Shown here: positions 33,228 to 41,286 of the stretch, in pieces
How positions within the stretch are numbered: the stretch's first letter is position 1
Layout: each line of letters begins with the position of its first letter
Assembly (NCBI GenBank): GCA_009691725.1
Contig: SIAP01000004.1
Coordinates: 1-64,000 of the forward strand
Direction of reading: 5' to 3'
Source: Phycisphaerales bacterium
GTDB taxonomy: Bacteria; Planctomycetota; Phycisphaerae; Phycisphaerales; SM1A02
DNA length: 64,000 nt
The notes under the pieces: generated by a model
Seen by the model: only the letters and a program-made list of their open reading frames with translations
Database searches by the model: none
What the model was told of the DNA's origin: nothing
Made by a program: the position numbers and the translations under genes

Positions 33228-34322
33228 GTGAAGCATCCTTCAAATTGGCGGTCCACGGCGTGCGCAATTGTCGCACTCGCGGTGGTTTCATCGTTCGCAA
33301 CCGCGCAAGCTACGAAACCTGCAGCAACGAAACCTGCGGCAACGAAGCCTGCGGCAACTGGTTCAGCAACGGCTGGTGCCACTGGCGACGCAGCGCCATC
33401 CAAGAAGCAGGTGTTCGTGTTACCGCTCGATGGCATGGTGGGTGTTGGGCTTCGCCACGAGGAGATGGAGGAAGTCGAAAAGGTCGCAGACAAGTTCGGT
33501 CCTGGTCAAGTGATCGTGCTGCGCATCAATTCAAATGGCGGACTCGTGATCGAGGGAGACAAGATCAGCGACTCGCTGATGCGTATCAAGAACAAGCATC
33601 GATTGGTGGCATGGATCGAAAAGGCCATCTCGGGTGGTGCATTTGCCGCACTTCATGCGGACGAGATGTACTTCATGCCCGAAGCGGCTCTTGGATCCAT
33701 CACCATGCTGTCGGGCAGAACCGAAGTGACGGAAGTGCGTGAGGACTGGAAGGAACGCGTCGCGCAAGTGTGCGCAATGGGCGGGCGCGATCCGCTCATC
33801 GGACCTGCGATGGTGCACTCCGAAGTCGAACTCTCGTATGACAAGGTCGGTGACAAGGTCACCTTCTATCCCGATGTCAAGCATGAATTCATTCTGAGTC
33901 GCGCCGATGAGAACCTTGACTTCAGCGCGAAGTCGGCCGAGCACTGCGGGTTTTCCGAGGGAACCGCGTCAACCGAAGCCGAGTTGTTCGCTGCGTTGGG
34001 TGTCGACAATAAGGAGCGATTTCAGGAGAACGACGCGGGCAAGAAGATCGCTGCAAAGTGGCAGAAACTCATAAAGGGCGCGCACGACGAAGTCCCACTG
34101 CTGCTGCAGAAGCGCGGCATTGAAGGATCGAGCGAAGGGGGGATTCCGTTCCTGCAGGCGCGCATCCGCAATACACAGAAGATCATTGATTGGTTCAAGA
34201 AGGCCCGACCGGTCATGCTCTACGAACTCAATGTCCCAGAGCAAGCGATCGAACAACTCGAAGCTGAGATCGTCGACATGCGCAAGAGGATCAAGGAACT
34301 TCAGGCTGCGCCGACCCCGTAA
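33228..34322 (+). CDS. Secreted SppA/NfeD-like serine protease-family protein
   Basis: A 364-residue exported protein with signal peptide (ACAIVALAVVSSFATAQ) and a linker containing three ATKPA repeats. The domain of residues about 60-230 follows the NfeD/SppA fold: QVFVLPLDGMVGVGL, QVIVLRINSNGGLVIEGDKI (the GG oxyanion strand), then AISGGAFAALHADEMYFMPEAALGSI, where the nucleophile motif A-x-S-A/G-G is present as AISGG. NfeD-type proteases often act with SPFH proteins, and three SPFH genes follow on the same strand. The membrane and OB-fold parts of full NfeD are missing, and a helical C-terminal region replaces them. GTG start with AGGGAG upstream, which overlaps the stop of the preceding gene. 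Confidence 0.8.
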   Translation: MKHPSNWRSTACAIVALAVVSSFATAQATKPAATKPAATKPAATGSATAGATGDAAPSKKQVFVLPLDGMVGVGLRHEEMEEVEKVADKFGPGQVIVLRINSNGGLVIEGDKISDSLMRIKNKHRLVAWIEKAISGGAFAALHADEMYFMPEAALGSITMLSGRTEVTEVREDWKERVAQVCAMGGRDPLIGPAMVHSEVELSYDKVGDKVTFYPDVKHEFILSRADENLDFSAKSAEHCGFSEGTASTEAELFAALGVDNKERFQENDAGKKIAAKWQKLIKGAHDEVPLLLQKRGIEGSSEGGIPFLQARIRNTQKIIDWFKKARPVMLYELNVPEQAIEQLEAEIVDMRKRIKELQAAPTP

Positions 34323-34358
34323 GTTCGACGATAGACATCTTTGGGGTGAGGGAGTCGG

Positions 34359-35396
34359 TCAACCGACTTCGCGGCGTTGGAAGAGCGCCGTTGCAACAGC
34401 CAGAGCCGCGGCCGTCATGACAATTGCGTATGGCACAACAAGTGTCAGATACTGCAAGGGGACTGGGGTCTCTTGATTCACTGCATCCACCACCCAAAAG
34501 ACTTGGAAGTTTGGAAGGATCGCGTACCCCGCCTTGTATCCCAACAGCACGAGCGAATCGCCATCGAGCCACGAGACATCTCCGACGCCACGCGCCGCGA
34601 TCAACTGCTCAAGCGCGACAATGCGACGCGCAAAAATCCAGTCGGACAGAAGTCCCAACACCAGGATGACCAGCGTGAGTCCAATCGTCAGCACCTGACC
34701 GAGGCGCGTGCTGATGGCGACTGCGATTGCTCCAATCACCCCCAGCGAGAGAAACATGAGTAACAGCGCGACGAGCAATTCCGGGCGGAACTCTGTGGCA
34801 GGCGCAATCGTCGACCAGTCCGAATCAAAGAAGAGGCTGAGTCCGTACGCCACCAGCAAGAGGGGTCCTCCAAGCAATGCCGTGCAGGCCGCGAAGGATT
34901 TTCCGTAAAAATAGTTGCACCAGGTCGCGATTCCCACAGTCGTGCACACGGCCAGCACGCCGAAAGTGACCGATGGCCAGCGGACGGTAGTCCGTGCGGT
35001 CTGCATCACGCCATGCACCTCGACAATCAGAAATGCAATCGATGGCACGGCAATGGTGGCGAACAGCGCGGCCGTCACACCCAGATACTTTCCGAGGATG
35101 AAAGTGACCCTGGCAACTGGTTTGGACACCACCATCAAGACGGTGCGATTAGAGATCTCGCGATCCACCACTGCAGTCGCCAGAAATGCAGCCAAAATTG
35201 CGCCGGACATGAAGACCGTGGAAAGTCCGATGTCCACAAACATCCGTTGATCGTCGGACATCGTGAATGCTGAGAGGGGATTGCTCAGCAGCACCAACAG
35301 CACCGACGCCACCAGGATCACCAACGAGATTGGTTGGCGAACGCACTCAAAGAAGGTGTTGCGGGTGATTGCGAAGAGTTGCTCAAGAAAGGCCAT
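34359..35396 (-). CDS. ABC-2 type transporter permease
   Basis: A 345-residue integral membrane protein with about seven hydrophobic segments (ISLVILVASVLLVLLSNPL near the N terminus, ILAAFLATAVVDREISNRTVLMVVSKPVARVTF, LLLVAYGLSLFF, LGVIGAIAVAI, LTIGLTLVILVLGLL). The VVDREISNRTVLMVVSKPVAR segment is the cytosolic coupling region typical of ABC-2 permeases of the NosY/gliding type. A similar coupling segment (KPVSRFQYLAGKLLGL) occurs in the permease at 41283, so both may serve the ATPase at 40039. It is oriented opposite to the SPFH/ABC cluster and converges on the SppA-like gene. Confidence 0.88.
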   Translation of the reverse strand: MAFLEQLFAITRNTFFECVRQPISLVILVASVLLVLLSNPLSAFTMSDDQRMFVDIGLSTVFMSGAILAAFLATAVVDREISNRTVLMVVSKPVARVTFILGKYLGVTAALFATIAVPSIAFLIVEVHGVMQTARTTVRWPSVTFGVLAVCTTVGIATWCNYFYGKSFAACTALLGGPLLLVAYGLSLFFDSDWSTIAPATEFRPELLVALLLMFLSLGVIGAIAVAISTRLGQVLTIGLTLVILVLGLLSDWIFARRIVALEQLIAARGVGDVSWLDGDSLVLLGYKAGYAILPNFQVFWVVDAVNQETPVPLQYLTLVVPYAIVMTAAALAVATALFQRREVG

Positions 35397-35487
35397 GCGG
35401 AGTCAAAGAAGTATAGGTTGGTTGCGCGGTTGAATCGCAGCCGCCAAAGAACCAGATTGGCTGAATGACCGTAGAGTATCTCGAGAC

Positions 35488-37584
35488 ATGACGCGAGACC
35501 AATTTGTCTATCAACAGGCGACGCGAGTTTCAGGATTCGGTCTCGCCATCCAAGTCATCCTCGGCTTGTTTTTGTTGATCTTCGGTCGGATTATCGAAGA
35601 CTCTGCATTCATTTTGGCTTCGGCGTATGTCTTGAGCGGAACGCTCATTTGGGTCGCGCTGATGGTCCTCTTTCATCAGCATCGACTCGAGCGAATCGAG
35701 GCATTGGAAAACGAAGAAGTGGTGCTCCAGCGAAGTGGCGCAAAGAGCGTCTTCGAAGGAGAACGAGAGGAGAGTCAAGCCGCGGCACGTCGACTCCGCA
35801 TCATGCACCAGTGGCTGATGCCGATTGTCAGTCTGACCATGGTGGCGCTCTTGTCTGCAATCAGTTACTTCACGCTCGGGTGGCTCTCGAGGATGGACGA
35901 TGCGACAGGCGCGGCAACGACATTCCGCGTCGGAGCACACTTCGGATGGCAACTCGCCATCTGCGCAGGTCTCTCGCTGATCACCTTCATTTTCTCGAGA
36001 TTTGTCGCAGGGATGGCACAGCAACCCGCGTGGCAGAACCTGCGCGGCGGCGCAGGGGCGATGGTTGGCAATGCGCTGGTCTTGCTCGCTGTCGCGGTGG
36101 GAATCGTCTTCCAAGTGTTTCATGAACCAGATGTCCTCAAGGGAATCACCTACGGCATTGCAGTCTTTGTGGCGGTGATTGGCTGCGAGATCCTCCTCAA
36201 CCTCATCCTCAATGTCTATCGCCCGCGCAAACGACTCGAATTGTCGCGCCCGGCTTTCGATTCAAAACTCCTTGGATTGGCTGCTGCACCCGATTCGATC
36301 GTGCGAAGCATCAACGAAGCGGTCAACTATCAGTTCGGCTTCGATATCACCAGTTCGTGGGGCTACCAATTGCTGTTGCGCAGTTGTCTTCGACTGGCCG
36401 TGCTAGGAATTGTGATTCTCTTGCTGATGTCAACCATCGTGGTGGTTCAGCCAGGCGAACAAGCAGTTCGATTGCGCTCGGGGCGCGTGATTGGGGATGT
36501 CGCACAAGGGTCGCTCGTGTGGAAGTGGCCATGGCCATTTGAGTCCGTCGAGCGATTCGATGTCGCGCAGATTCGGTCGCTCGTGTTGGGATCAAAACTC
36601 TTGCCAACATCGAAGGTCAATCTATGGCCCATCGAGGGCGAGCCAGATCTGACGAGGAACTCCTACATCGTTCTGGCAAACGCCACAGCAACGACGACGG
36701 ACCCGTCGGTTGGGGGCATCGAGGTCGCGCAAGTCGCGGCGCAGTTCGCACTCGTCGACGCAGATGTCGTGTTGGAGTACCGAGTGAAGCCCGATGGACT
36801 TCTCGACTATCTGACTTTCTCAAGTGATGCGCGCTCGCGAAGAACTCTCCTCAATATGCGCGAACGGGCACTCAAGGCGATTGCCCTGCGCGAGCTCAGT
36901 CAACTTCTCTCGACACGATCCATCGATCAGATATTGTCCCCGTCGGGCGACTCGCTTGTCCGCCAGTTGAAGGAACGCATTCAAACTGCATTCGACACAC
37001 AGCGCACTGGAGTCGAAGTGGTTGGGATTCTCATCCCAGTCCTGCGTCCGCCATCGGGCGAGCCAGCGGCCATGTTCGAGGAGCTTTCGATCGATGTTCA
37101 GAACGCACGCAAGGTTTTGGATGAGGCGCAGCGCATGGTCAACCACACCATGTCCACCCTCGTAGGGAGCCCCGAGGTGGCATATCGTGTTGCAGCAGAC
37201 ATCGCGGCACTTCGCGAGACCCAACGGGTGAAGGGTGAAGACTCGCCAGAAGCAGCAGTCCAGCGTGCGGCCATCGAAAAGACGATCGTGGTTGCGCATG
37301 CGCAAACTGCCAGCGTGATCGGCGCGGCGCGTGCCCATCGGTGGTCGATGCTGATGCGTGCGCGCACTGCGACCAGCGAGGTGCTCGGGCAGAGCCCGTC
37401 TTATCGCGCAGCACCCGAACTCTATCGTGAACGTGCCATCATGGCGGTGTTGTCGCGGGCCATCGCAGATGCACGCATCAAGTATGTCTTGGCGATTGAT
37501 CCATCACGGGTCGATTTCGATGTTCAGATGGAACAACCCGAACCAGGACTCAACCTCGGGGATTACCTCGAGAAAAAGGAATAA
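35488..37584 (+). CDS. Polytopic SPFH/Band 7 (HflK-like) protein
   Basis: A 698-residue membrane protein. The first 320 residues contain about six or seven TM helices (AIQVILGLFLLIFG, SAYVLSGTLIWVALMVLF, IVSLTMVALLSAISYFTLG, LAVLGIVILLLMSTIVV), which is unusual because HflK and stomatins have one. The SPFH domain then begins VVVQPGEQAVRLRSGRVIG, continues through LVWKWPWPFE, and ends with the long helical stalk (DEAQRMVNHTMSTLVGSPE, ADARIKYVLAIDPSRVDF). It is the first of three adjacent SPFH genes; the next starts two bases after its stop. SPFH proteins form large cage-like oligomers that organise membrane domains or regulate FtsH-type proteases; the local role is unknown. Confidence 0.85.
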   Translation: MTRDQFVYQQATRVSGFGLAIQVILGLFLLIFGRIIEDSAFILASAYVLSGTLIWVALMVLFHQHRLERIEALENEEVVLQRSGAKSVFEGEREESQAAARRLRIMHQWLMPIVSLTMVALLSAISYFTLGWLSRMDDATGAATTFRVGAHFGWQLAICAGLSLITFIFSRFVAGMAQQPAWQNLRGGAGAMVGNALVLLAVAVGIVFQVFHEPDVLKGITYGIAVFVAVIGCEILLNLILNVYRPRKRLELSRPAFDSKLLGLAAAPDSIVRSINEAVNYQFGFDITSSWGYQLLLRSCLRLAVLGIVILLLMSTIVVVQPGEQAVRLRSGRVIGDVAQGSLVWKWPWPFESVERFDVAQIRSLVLGSKLLPTSKVNLWPIEGEPDLTRNSYIVLANATATTTDPSVGGIEVAQVAAQFALVDADVVLEYRVKPDGLLDYLTFSSDARSRRTLLNMRERALKAIALRELSQLLSTRSIDQILSPSGDSLVRQLKERIQTAFDTQRTGVEVVGILIPVLRPPSGEPAAMFEELSIDVQNARKVLDEAQRMVNHTMSTLVGSPEVAYRVAADIAALRETQRVKGEDSPEAAVQRAAIEKTIVVAHAQTASVIGAARAHRWSMLMRARTATSEVLGQSPSYRAAPELYRERAIMAVLSRAIADARIKYVLAIDPSRVDFDVQMEQPEPGLNLGDYLEKKE

Positions 37585-37586
37585 AC

Positions 37587-38594
37587 ATGATTCGCAAGAT
37601 TCCAATTGCCGTCGCATCGATCATCGTGCTCGTCCTCGTGCTCTTCAACACGACGTACACCGTCGGCTTCCACGAGATCGCCGTTCTGACGCGATTCGGA
37701 AAGCCTGCCGGAATCCAACGCGATGCTGGACTTCACCTCAAGGCGCCGTTATTTATTGATCAGGTCGCGAAGTTGGATTCGCGTCTGCAGTACATCGAGA
37801 GTCCGCTCGAAACTGTGCTGACAAAAGATGGCCAGCAAGTGCTTGTGCAAGCGTTTTTGCTGTGGCGCGTCGATGGAGCAGGAGATGGTCCGCTTCAATT
37901 CTTCATCAGCTACGGCACACTCGAAGGAGCGACGCGAGAACTCGAGACGCAACTGCAGGGAGCAGTTCGGGCGGTCGGCGGGTACAAGTTCAGCGATCTC
38001 ATCGGACAGGGAAGCAAGATCGCCGAAGCGGAGAGCGCCATTCTCGGCGACCTGCGCGCCACGAAATTGGCCGGTGTCGAGCCTGTCACGGTTGGCATCT
38101 CGCAGATCGTGCTCCCTCCAAAGACCAGCGTCGCCGTCCTTCGCCGAATGGCGGCGGTTCAAGAGACGCTCGCCAACCTTGAGGAGTCCAAGGGCAACTC
38201 CGAAGCGGAAGCGATCAAGAGTCAGGCGTCGAGTAGCGCCGACATAATCCGCACATTCGCAGAGGGCTGCGCCACGGATATCGAAGCGCTTGGAAACGAG
38301 GAGGCGACCCGCTACTACCAACTCATGAAGGGCGAAGCAGACCTCGCCATTTTCCTCACCTGGCTCGACACGCTCAAGGCATCGCTCTCTGGGAGCACGA
38401 CATTCGTGACTGACATCAACCGCGCTCCATTCCATCTGCTGGACCTCTCGCCCGCCGCATCTGGTCAGGGCATCCCACAGCCGAAGAAACCATACATCGT
38501 GAGTGGCGAACCTTTGGCCGTCCAACCGACTGCCCAATCAACTGCCGATCGAGCTGCCACCGCAACTGCGAATCCCGTGGGCGGAGTTCCGTGA
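37587..38594 (+). CDS. SPFH/Band 7 protein, HflC-like
   Basis: A 335-residue HflC-like protein of normal length. One N-terminal TM helix (IAVASIIVLVLVLFNTTYTV) is followed by the SPFH domain: GFHEIAVLTRFGKPAG, LHLKAPLFIDQVAKLDSRLQYIE, the DGQQVLVQAFLLWRVD strand typical of prohibitin domains, then the helical stalk with LEESKGNSEAEAIKSQASSSAD and EATRYYQLMKGEADL. In E. coli, HflK and HflC form a cage around FtsH; no ftsH is present in the window. The C-terminal tail is Pro/Ala-rich, longer than in E. coli HflC. Confidence 0.92.
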   Translation: MIRKIPIAVASIIVLVLVLFNTTYTVGFHEIAVLTRFGKPAGIQRDAGLHLKAPLFIDQVAKLDSRLQYIESPLETVLTKDGQQVLVQAFLLWRVDGAGDGPLQFFISYGTLEGATRELETQLQGAVRAVGGYKFSDLIGQGSKIAEAESAILGDLRATKLAGVEPVTVGISQIVLPPKTSVAVLRRMAAVQETLANLEESKGNSEAEAIKSQASSSADIIRTFAEGCATDIEALGNEEATRYYQLMKGEADLAIFLTWLDTLKASLSGSTTFVTDINRAPFHLLDLSPAASGQGIPQPKKPYIVSGEPLAVQPTAQSTADRAATATANPVGGVP

Positions 38595-38595
38595 G

Positions 38596-40029
38596 ATGTC
38601 GATGAGTGACCCAGATCCTGACGCGACAGTTCCTGCGCATCCAAAGCGTGCTGGAAAGAGTGCGCAGCTTGATGTCGGCTCTCGACAGAGCGCCGGCGGC
38701 AGCGATCGTGCTGAAATGCGCGAGGCGATGGACCCCGCGAATCAGAGTCTTGGAGAAGCGCTTCGGCTCTCCTACCGATTGCTGCAGATCGCCATCGCCG
38801 GATTGGTCATCACCTTTCTGCTCTCGGGGTTTCAATCGATTCCCGAAGGCGTGACAGGAATCCGCACAATATTCGGTCGAATTGCAGGTGATTCCGCGAG
38901 TGAGATCATCACGCCGGGACTGCACCCGTTCTGGCCCTATCCCATCGGCGAGTTCACCACGCTTCAGCAGCGTCAGAATCTGGACATCCGCGATGCGTTT
39001 TGGCCTGCGCCGCTTCAGAAGGATGTCACGATCGAGATGGCAACCGACTCTGCCGACACGAGCAACCCCATTCAACCGATGCGAGATGGATCGGTCATCA
39101 CCGCAGATGGCGACCTTGCCCATCTCCAACTCGCGGTGGACTACACGATCGCGGATCCAGTCGCCATGCTCAGTCAGATTAGCCCAGACAAGAGTGATGC
39201 GCTGGTCAGATCGCTGCTCGAGCGCGCCGTGGTCCAAACCGTCGCGAGGTATTCGCTCGCAGACTTGCTGGAACAACGCGATGCTCCAGCGCAGGAGATT
39301 CGTCAGCACATGCAGGCGTCACTGGATCGCCTGCGGTGTGGGATTTCGGTGACGGGCGTGGTATTGCTCGAGCGCACGGCGCCATTCGCAGTGCGTGGAG
39401 CGCTTCGCAGAGTGCAGACCGCACGAGAGGAAATGAAAACTGCACTCGAGCGCGCACGACAAGAAGCGAATGCCAAGCTCGTGGGCGCAGCTGGTCCGAA
39501 GTACGGTGAAGTCCTGGCTTTGATTCAGCAGTATGAACAGTTGCTCACGTCTGGCGACCATGCAGGATCTGACGAGATGCTTGCGCAGATCGGTCGCCGA
39601 TTGGAGCAGCCTGATATCGGAGGCGAGGCATCATTCATCATCAGCCGCGCAAAGTCCTACCAATCCAGCCTGAAAGCTGCCCTTGCCAAAGAGGCTCGTC
39701 GCTTGACCAGTCTTGCGGCGAGTTATCACGAGAACCCACGACAGTTGGTGCAACAGCTCTGGCTCGAAGCTGTTCGGCAGGCGATGACCCAAGGAGAAGT
39801 TGAAGTGTTTGCGGTTCCCAATGAACTGGCGCGATACGCAATTCATGTGAAGAGTTCGCCGTCGGTCATGCAGGCGCGACGCGATGCCGAAATCGCACGC
39901 AAGAAACTGGAGGCGCAGATGATTGGCGCTGGTCTGCCATCGTTTCAATTGGGCGGTCGCCACATCCTGATTGGTCGCCCCGGTCGACGGCTCGAAAAGA
40001 GCGGTGACAAGGGTTTCGGGCAGCCGTAA
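38596..40029 (+). CDS. SPFH/Band 7 protein, HflK-like (third of cluster)
   Basis: A 477-residue protein with a 60-residue acidic cytoplasmic N terminus, one TM helix (LLQIAIAGLVITFLLSGF near residue 60) and an SPFH domain beginning IPEGVTGIRTIFGRI, with LHPFWPYPIGEF and AHLQLAVDYTIADPVAML. The stalk contains ALERARQEANAKLVGAAGPKYGE, and the C-terminal extension (residues about 330-477) is long. Start at the ATG at 38596, one base after the HflC-like stop. HflK family members are usually the larger partner with such an N-terminal cytoplasmic extension, so this and the gene at 37587 may be the direct HflK-HflC pair. Confidence 0.85.
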   Translation: MSMSDPDPDATVPAHPKRAGKSAQLDVGSRQSAGGSDRAEMREAMDPANQSLGEALRLSYRLLQIAIAGLVITFLLSGFQSIPEGVTGIRTIFGRIAGDSASEIITPGLHPFWPYPIGEFTTLQQRQNLDIRDAFWPAPLQKDVTIEMATDSADTSNPIQPMRDGSVITADGDLAHLQLAVDYTIADPVAMLSQISPDKSDALVRSLLERAVVQTVARYSLADLLEQRDAPAQEIRQHMQASLDRLRCGISVTGVVLLERTAPFAVRGALRRVQTAREEMKTALERARQEANAKLVGAAGPKYGEVLALIQQYEQLLTSGDHAGSDEMLAQIGRRLEQPDIGGEASFIISRAKSYQSSLKAALAKEARRLTSLAASYHENPRQLVQQLWLEAVRQAMTQGEVEVFAVPNELARYAIHVKSSPSVMQARRDAEIARKKLEAQMIGAGLPSFQLGGRHILIGRPGRRLEKSGDKGFGQP

Positions 40030-40038
40030 GGAATTCCT

Positions 40039-41286
40039 ATGAGCCACCCGAGTGTTTCCGATTCCAATCGTCCGATTGTCGCCGCTTCAGGACTCGTCAA
40101 AGTCTTCAGCGATTTCTGGATGCGCGCCAAGGCGCGTGCTGTGGACGGCATCGAATTCGAAGTTCGCCCGCACGAGATATTTGGACTGCTTGGTCCCAAC
40201 GGTTCTGGCAAGAGCACGACGATCAAGTTGATGCTGGGACTGCTGCGGAAGAGTCACGGTCGACTCACTGTCTTTGACCGAGATCCCGGTGATGTTGCGG
40301 TGAAGTCACGCATTGGATACCTCCCCGAAGAGTCCTACATGTATCGATTCTTGAACTCGAAGGAGACACTGGACTACTTCGGCAAGCTCTTTGGAATTCC
40401 ACGGCGCACCCGCCGTCGGCGAACAGATGAATTGCTTGAGATGGTTGGACTCGAAGGTGCAGCACACCGTGCCGTCGGCGAGTTTTCAAAAGGGATGACC
40501 CGACGCCTTGGGCTCGCGCAGGCACTCATCAACGACCCCGAGTTTTTGATTCTTGACGAGCCAACCTCTGGACTTGACCCCATCGGCACTCGGCAGGTGA
40601 AGGACCTGTTGCTCGACCTTCGACGGCGTGGCAAGACCATCTTGCTCTCGTCACACTTGCTTGCGGATGTCGAAGATGTATGCGATCGAATGTCTGTGCT
40701 CTATGGCGGAAAGATTCGCGCCTGTGGCACTGCCAGTGAGTTGCTGTGCGACACACAGCGCACCACCATTAGCGTTCCGAGGCTCAAGGAGTCAACGATC
40801 GCCAAGATCGACGAACTCTTGCAGCGCGAAGAGGGTGTCGCGATCGAACGGGTCGACTCTCCTCGGCAGAAACTTGAGGATCTCTTCCTCCACATCGTCG
40901 AACAGGCACGCGTTGAGCACGCAACAACGAGTGGAGCTCGGCACGGCGGGCAGACGGCGTCGTTCCTGCTGGGGGAAGAGGAGCAGGGAGATGTCATCGC
41001 AGAATTGGAACGCGACAAGCCGATTTCGAGGACTCTGGCTGCGACTCTGGCTGCGACTCCAGTTCCGACTTCGCACCCGACTCCAGGTGGGGTGACGCCG
41101 CAAGTCGATGGCGTGCTCGCAGAATTGTTGACCCCAGCGCAACCGCCATCGAAGCCTCTGCCAGAGAGTCCACGGTCGCCATCGATTGCGCAGCCATCTG
41201 TTGACCGTGGAGTGATCGACGATCTCCTCGCTCCAAGAGACCCGCGGGGTGGTGAGGTGGGTGGCGACGGGGAGAAGCCGAAGTGA
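40039..41286 (+). CDS. ABC transporter ATP-binding protein with C-terminal extension
   Basis: A 415-residue ATPase of the ABC-2 (CcmA/NatA-like) class. Walker A GPNGSGKSTT (near residue 53), Q-loop YLPEESYMYRFLNSKETLDYFG, signature EFSKGMTRRLGLAQAL, Walker B FLILDEPTSGLDP and H-loop SSHLLADVEDVCDRM are complete. After residue 300 there is an extra ~115 residues, Pro/Thr/Ser-rich and probably disordered, ending GDGEKPK. The GTG start of the permease that follows overlaps its stop (GTGA). It presumably energises the permease at 41283 and perhaps the one at 34359. Confidence 0.93.
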   Translation: MSHPSVSDSNRPIVAASGLVKVFSDFWMRAKARAVDGIEFEVRPHEIFGLLGPNGSGKSTTIKLMLGLLRKSHGRLTVFDRDPGDVAVKSRIGYLPEESYMYRFLNSKETLDYFGKLFGIPRRTRRRRTDELLEMVGLEGAAHRAVGEFSKGMTRRLGLAQALINDPEFLILDEPTSGLDPIGTRQVKDLLLDLRRRGKTILLSSHLLADVEDVCDRMSVLYGGKIRACGTASELLCDTQRTTISVPRLKESTIAKIDELLQREEGVAIERVDSPRQKLEDLFLHIVEQARVEHATTSGARHGGQTASFLLGEEEQGDVIAELERDKPISRTLAATLAATPVPTSHPTPGGVTPQVDGVLAELLTPAQPPSKPLPESPRSPSIAQPSVDRGVIDDLLAPRDPRGGEVGGDGEKPK

